Below, piece after piece: positions 6,462 through 8,396 of a DNA stretch of 8,396 nt. A program made the position numbers and the translations under genes. The notes below the pieces were generated by a model. It ran no database searches, was not told the origin of the DNA, and was given only the letters and a program-made list of their open reading frames with translations. Within the stretch, counting starts at the first letter, position 1. The number at the start of each line of letters is the position of its first letter. The DNA is from an uncultured Lachnospiraceae bacterium (GTDB taxonomy: Bacteria > Bacillota_A > Clostridia > Lachnospirales > Lachnospiraceae). The stretch lies in NCBI GenBank assembly GCA_905207905.1, contig CAJLNC010000103.1:1-8396 (forward strand), given 5' to 3'.

Positions 6462-7409
6462 ATGAAAAGAATCGTAGCACTGGTAATGGCAGGATGTATG
6501 GCAGGCGGTATGGCAACTTGCGCAGCAGCGGAAGAACCCTTGAAGGTTGGTTTTAGTTTGCCGGCAATGACGTTTCCTTTTTATGTTCGTATGTATGAGC
6601 AGATGGAAGAGGAGGCAAAGGAGAGAGGATGGGAACTGTCTTTTGTAGATGGCAACTTGGATGCCGGGACACAGATGAATGGCCTTCAGGACATGATCAA
6701 TAATGAAGTGGATGTGATTGTGGCGGCTTCCTGGTACATTGATGCATTGACCGATATCTTTGTACAGTGTGAGGAAAAAGGAATTGCAGTATTTCTAATG
6801 GATAATATGGTGATCCCGGATGAATGTGAGAATGCGATCACCTTTACCACCGGCACGGACAACTATGATGCGGGTGTTGTGGGAGGAACCTGGTATGCGG
6901 ATTATCTGAAAAAGAACCAGCGGGATTCTGTTAATATTGTGACTATGGCTCAGTGGAGTGAGCAGACCACCAAACGTGCGACTGGTTTTATTGACGCTTT
7001 GAAAGAAAACGGAATCGAAGTAAATGAACGGAACTCTTATAATGCAGGAAAACGGGAAACAGCAATGACCTGCATGGAAGATGCCCTGACGGCCTATGAT
7101 GATCTGACAGTTGCATACGGCTGCAGCGCACAGGATTCTCTTGGCGCTTACGATGCTACCGCAGGTGCAAACAGAAGTGAAGTGGAGATTTTTGGTTTTG
7201 ACGGTGAGGATGAGGAACTGGAGCTGATTGATAAAGGAACAAACTACATTGCAACGATTACTCAGGATCCCAAAGGACAGGCTTCTTTGTTGGCAGATAA
7301 CCTGGACAAATATCTGGCCGGCGAAACCATCGAACAGATTCAGAAGACTCCGGCAGGAGTATATTGTGCCGAGGGACAGTTAACTGGCGCGGAAATCATG
7401 GGAGAATAA
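6462..7409 (+). CDS. RbsB-like ABC substrate-binding protein (Peripla_BP_4)
   Basis: Extracytoplasmic binding protein delivering solute to the ABC importer encoded next. Residues 1-23 form a short signal peptide (Lys-Arg, then a hydrophobic core). The mature part starts at about 24 with KVGFSLPAMTFPFYVRM, the first beta strand and aromatic ligand region (F38, F40, Y41) of RbsB-type proteins. Further family marks are DMINNEVDVIVAAS (77-90), GTDNYDAG (131-138) at the lobe crossover, EIFGFDG (242-248) and ATITQDPKGQ (264-273). The 315-residue length is normal. The start is firm: AAGGAGGA lies 7 nt before the ATG. It follows the creatininase by 57 nt. Cys12 and Cys20 do not sit in a canonical lipobox, so membrane anchoring is unclear. 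The fold normally binds pentoses, hexoses, inositol or AI-2; the actual ligand is unknown. Confidence 0.9.
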   Translation: MKRIVALVMAGCMAGGMATCAAAEEPLKVGFSLPAMTFPFYVRMYEQMEEEAKERGWELSFVDGNLDAGTQMNGLQDMINNEVDVIVAASWYIDALTDIFVQCEEKGIAVFLMDNMVIPDECENAITFTTGTDNYDAGVVGGTWYADYLKKNQRDSVNIVTMAQWSEQTTKRATGFIDALKENGIEVNERNSYNAGKRETAMTCMEDALTAYDDLTVAYGCSAQDSLGAYDATAGANRSEVEIFGFDGEDEELELIDKGTNYIATITQDPKGQASLLADNLDKYLAGETIEQIQKTPAGVYCAEGQLTGAEIMGE

Positions 7410-7461
7410 GCTTATCGGAAGAGCTTCTGGGGAACGGAAGAGAGCATTGAGAGAGGGGGAG

Positions 7462-7500
7462 GGGGATGCAAAATACGAATCCCCAGTCCTCCTAAGGACT
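7462..7500 (+). promoter_or_regulatory. Tandem hairpins between binding-protein and ATPase genes
   Basis: Two adjacent stems are visible: GGGGAT (7462-7467) with ATCCCC (7479-7484) around an 11-nt loop, then AGTCCT (7485-7490) with AGGACT (7495-7500) around CCTA. They stand back to back with no spacer and end one base before the AAAGGGGG ribosome binding site (7502-7509) of the ATPase. No T-run follows, so this is not an intrinsic terminator. A role in protecting the upstream mRNA, giving more binding protein than transporter, or in limiting ATPase translation fits the position. Confidence 0.5.
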
Positions 7501-7516
7501 GAAAGGGGGCAGCGAT

Positions 7517-8396
7517 ATGCCGGATACAGTAGAAATCCTGAAACTGACCGGAATTAACAAGGAGTTTCCTGGTGTGAAGGCGTTGACAGATATTAGTTTT
7601 TCTCTTCGCAAAGGCGAGGTTCACGCGTTAGTAGGGGAAAACGGAGCAGGAAAGTCAACGCTGATGAAAATTTTATCAGGTGCATATACGAAAGACAGTG
7701 GGGTGATTGAGTTTGAAGGGAAACAGGTGGAAATCACATCACCAAAGTTTGCAGAAGAGATGGGAATTGCCACTATTTATCAGGAATTAAATCTGATCCG
7801 CAGAATTACCGTGGCAGAGAATGTGTATTTGGGCAGATACCCCAGAAAGAATGGATTGATTGACTGGAATCAGGTCAATCGAAAAGCAAAGGAGCTTTTC
7901 GAAAGCTTTGACATTGATATTGATGTGAGGAAGCAGCTGCGCAGCATCAGTATTGCAGAGCAGCAGATTGTAGAAATTATTAAGGCGGTTAGCATGAATG
8001 CGAAAGTAGTGATTATGGACGAACCTACATCCTCACTGACTACTAGGGAGACGGAAATCTTATTCCGCATTATTCGTACTTTAAAAGAAAGAGGAACAGC
8101 AATTATCTTTATCACACACAGGCTGGATGAGATTTACCAGATCTGTGACAGAATGACCATCATGCGGGACGGCTGCTATGTGGGTACCAGAGACGTGGCA
8201 ACCATCACCAAGGCAGAGATGATTGCTATGATGATTGGACGTGAGTTAAAGCAGCAGTATCCCCCGAGAAATTTTGAACCAGGAGAAGTTGTTTTTGAGG
8301 CAAGGCATCTGGATGATGGAGGCTATCGTGTAAAGGACGTATCCTTCCGTGTTCGGGCCGGAGAGGTTTTGGGATTTGCCGGACTGGTAGGCGCAG
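7517..8396 (+). CDS. Sugar-type ABC importer ATPase (RbsA/MglA-like), 3'-truncated
   Basis: Duplicated ABC ATPase powering the importer that uses the upstream RbsB-like protein. The first 293 codons are present and the frame is open to the window end. Domain 1 is complete and shows Walker A GENGAGKST (40-48) and Q-loop Q89. Its signature is degenerate, SISIAEQQIVEI (143-154), as is normal for RbsA-type first domains. Walker B VVIMDEPTSSLT (164-175) and H-loop H201 (ITHRLDE) follow. Domain 2 starts near residue 254 and breaks off at RAGEVLGFAGLVGAG, so its P-loop is barely reached. The ATG is 7 nt after AAAGGGGG. The family usually totals about 500 residues, so roughly 200 are missing; an RbsC-type permease should follow. 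It is a different subclass from the ATPase at the window start, so this is a second, separate importer. Confidence 0.93.
   Translation, partial: MPDTVEILKLTGINKEFPGVKALTDISFSLRKGEVHALVGENGAGKSTLMKILSGAYTKDSGVIEFEGKQVEITSPKFAEEMGIATIYQELNLIRRITVAENVYLGRYPRKNGLIDWNQVNRKAKELFESFDIDIDVRKQLRSISIAEQQIVEIIKAVSMNAKVVIMDEPTSSLTTRETEILFRIIRTLKERGTAIIFITHRLDEIYQICDRMTIMRDGCYVGTRDVATITKAEMIAMMIGRELKQQYPPRNFEPGEVVFEARHLDDGGYRVKDVSFRVRAGEVLGFAGLVGA

Noticed and set aside
7412..8115. Minus-strand frames opposite the second ATPase (7412-7624 and 7870-8115)
   Set aside because: The plus strand encodes an unmistakable ABC ATPase through to the window end; the antisense frames have no start signals or domain features.
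1..8396. CRISPR array, tRNA, rRNA, insertion sequence or prophage genes
   Set aside because: I saw no regularly spaced repeats, no cloverleaf or rRNA-like sequence, and no transposase, integrase or phage-like protein on either strand.

Overview
The window reads as chromosomal DNA of a Gram-positive anaerobe of the Clostridia, most likely a gut Lachnospiraceae member. This rests on strong AGGAGG-type ribosome binding sites, tightly packed operons separated by AT-rich promoter regions, RbsB-type and Bmp/Nup-type ABC importers, and protein styles typical of that group. It is an inference from style; no rRNA or marker gene is present.

Left half (1-4090, + strand): the distal part of a nucleoside-salvage operon. 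It holds a 5'-truncated duplicated ABC ATPase (NupO/YufO type), two BPD_transp_2 permeases (NupP/NupQ type) and a nucleoside hydrolase of the IunH/Rih family. The genes overlap or almost abut, so they should be co-transcribed and translationally coupled. The binding protein (BmpA/NupN type) is expected just upstream of the window. The transporter imports nucleosides and the hydrolase splits them into base and ribose.

Middle (4091-5648): a 116-bp imperfect palindrome ending in T-runs on both strands separates the operon from a convergent PfkB-family sugar or nucleoside kinase (minus strand, 4277-5197). Then comes a 451-bp AT-rich divergent intergenic region. It holds a probable kinase promoter, an 85-nt element that can fold as a three-way junction, and a near-consensus promoter (TTGACA-N17-TATTAT) firing rightwards. 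Immediately downstream of that promoter lie two inverted operator-like copies with central CG, as in LacI-family sites.

Right half (5649-8396, + strand): a second catabolic/uptake operon. It encodes a creatininase with the full set of metal and catalytic residues known from the Pseudomonas enzyme, an RbsB-like secreted binding protein and a 3'-truncated RbsA-like ATPase; a permease is expected beyond the window. A true-looking creatininase tied to a sugar-type importer is the most notable content. It suggests inducible uptake and hydrolysis of creatinine, or of a related cyclic compound, though the substrate is not proven by sequence.
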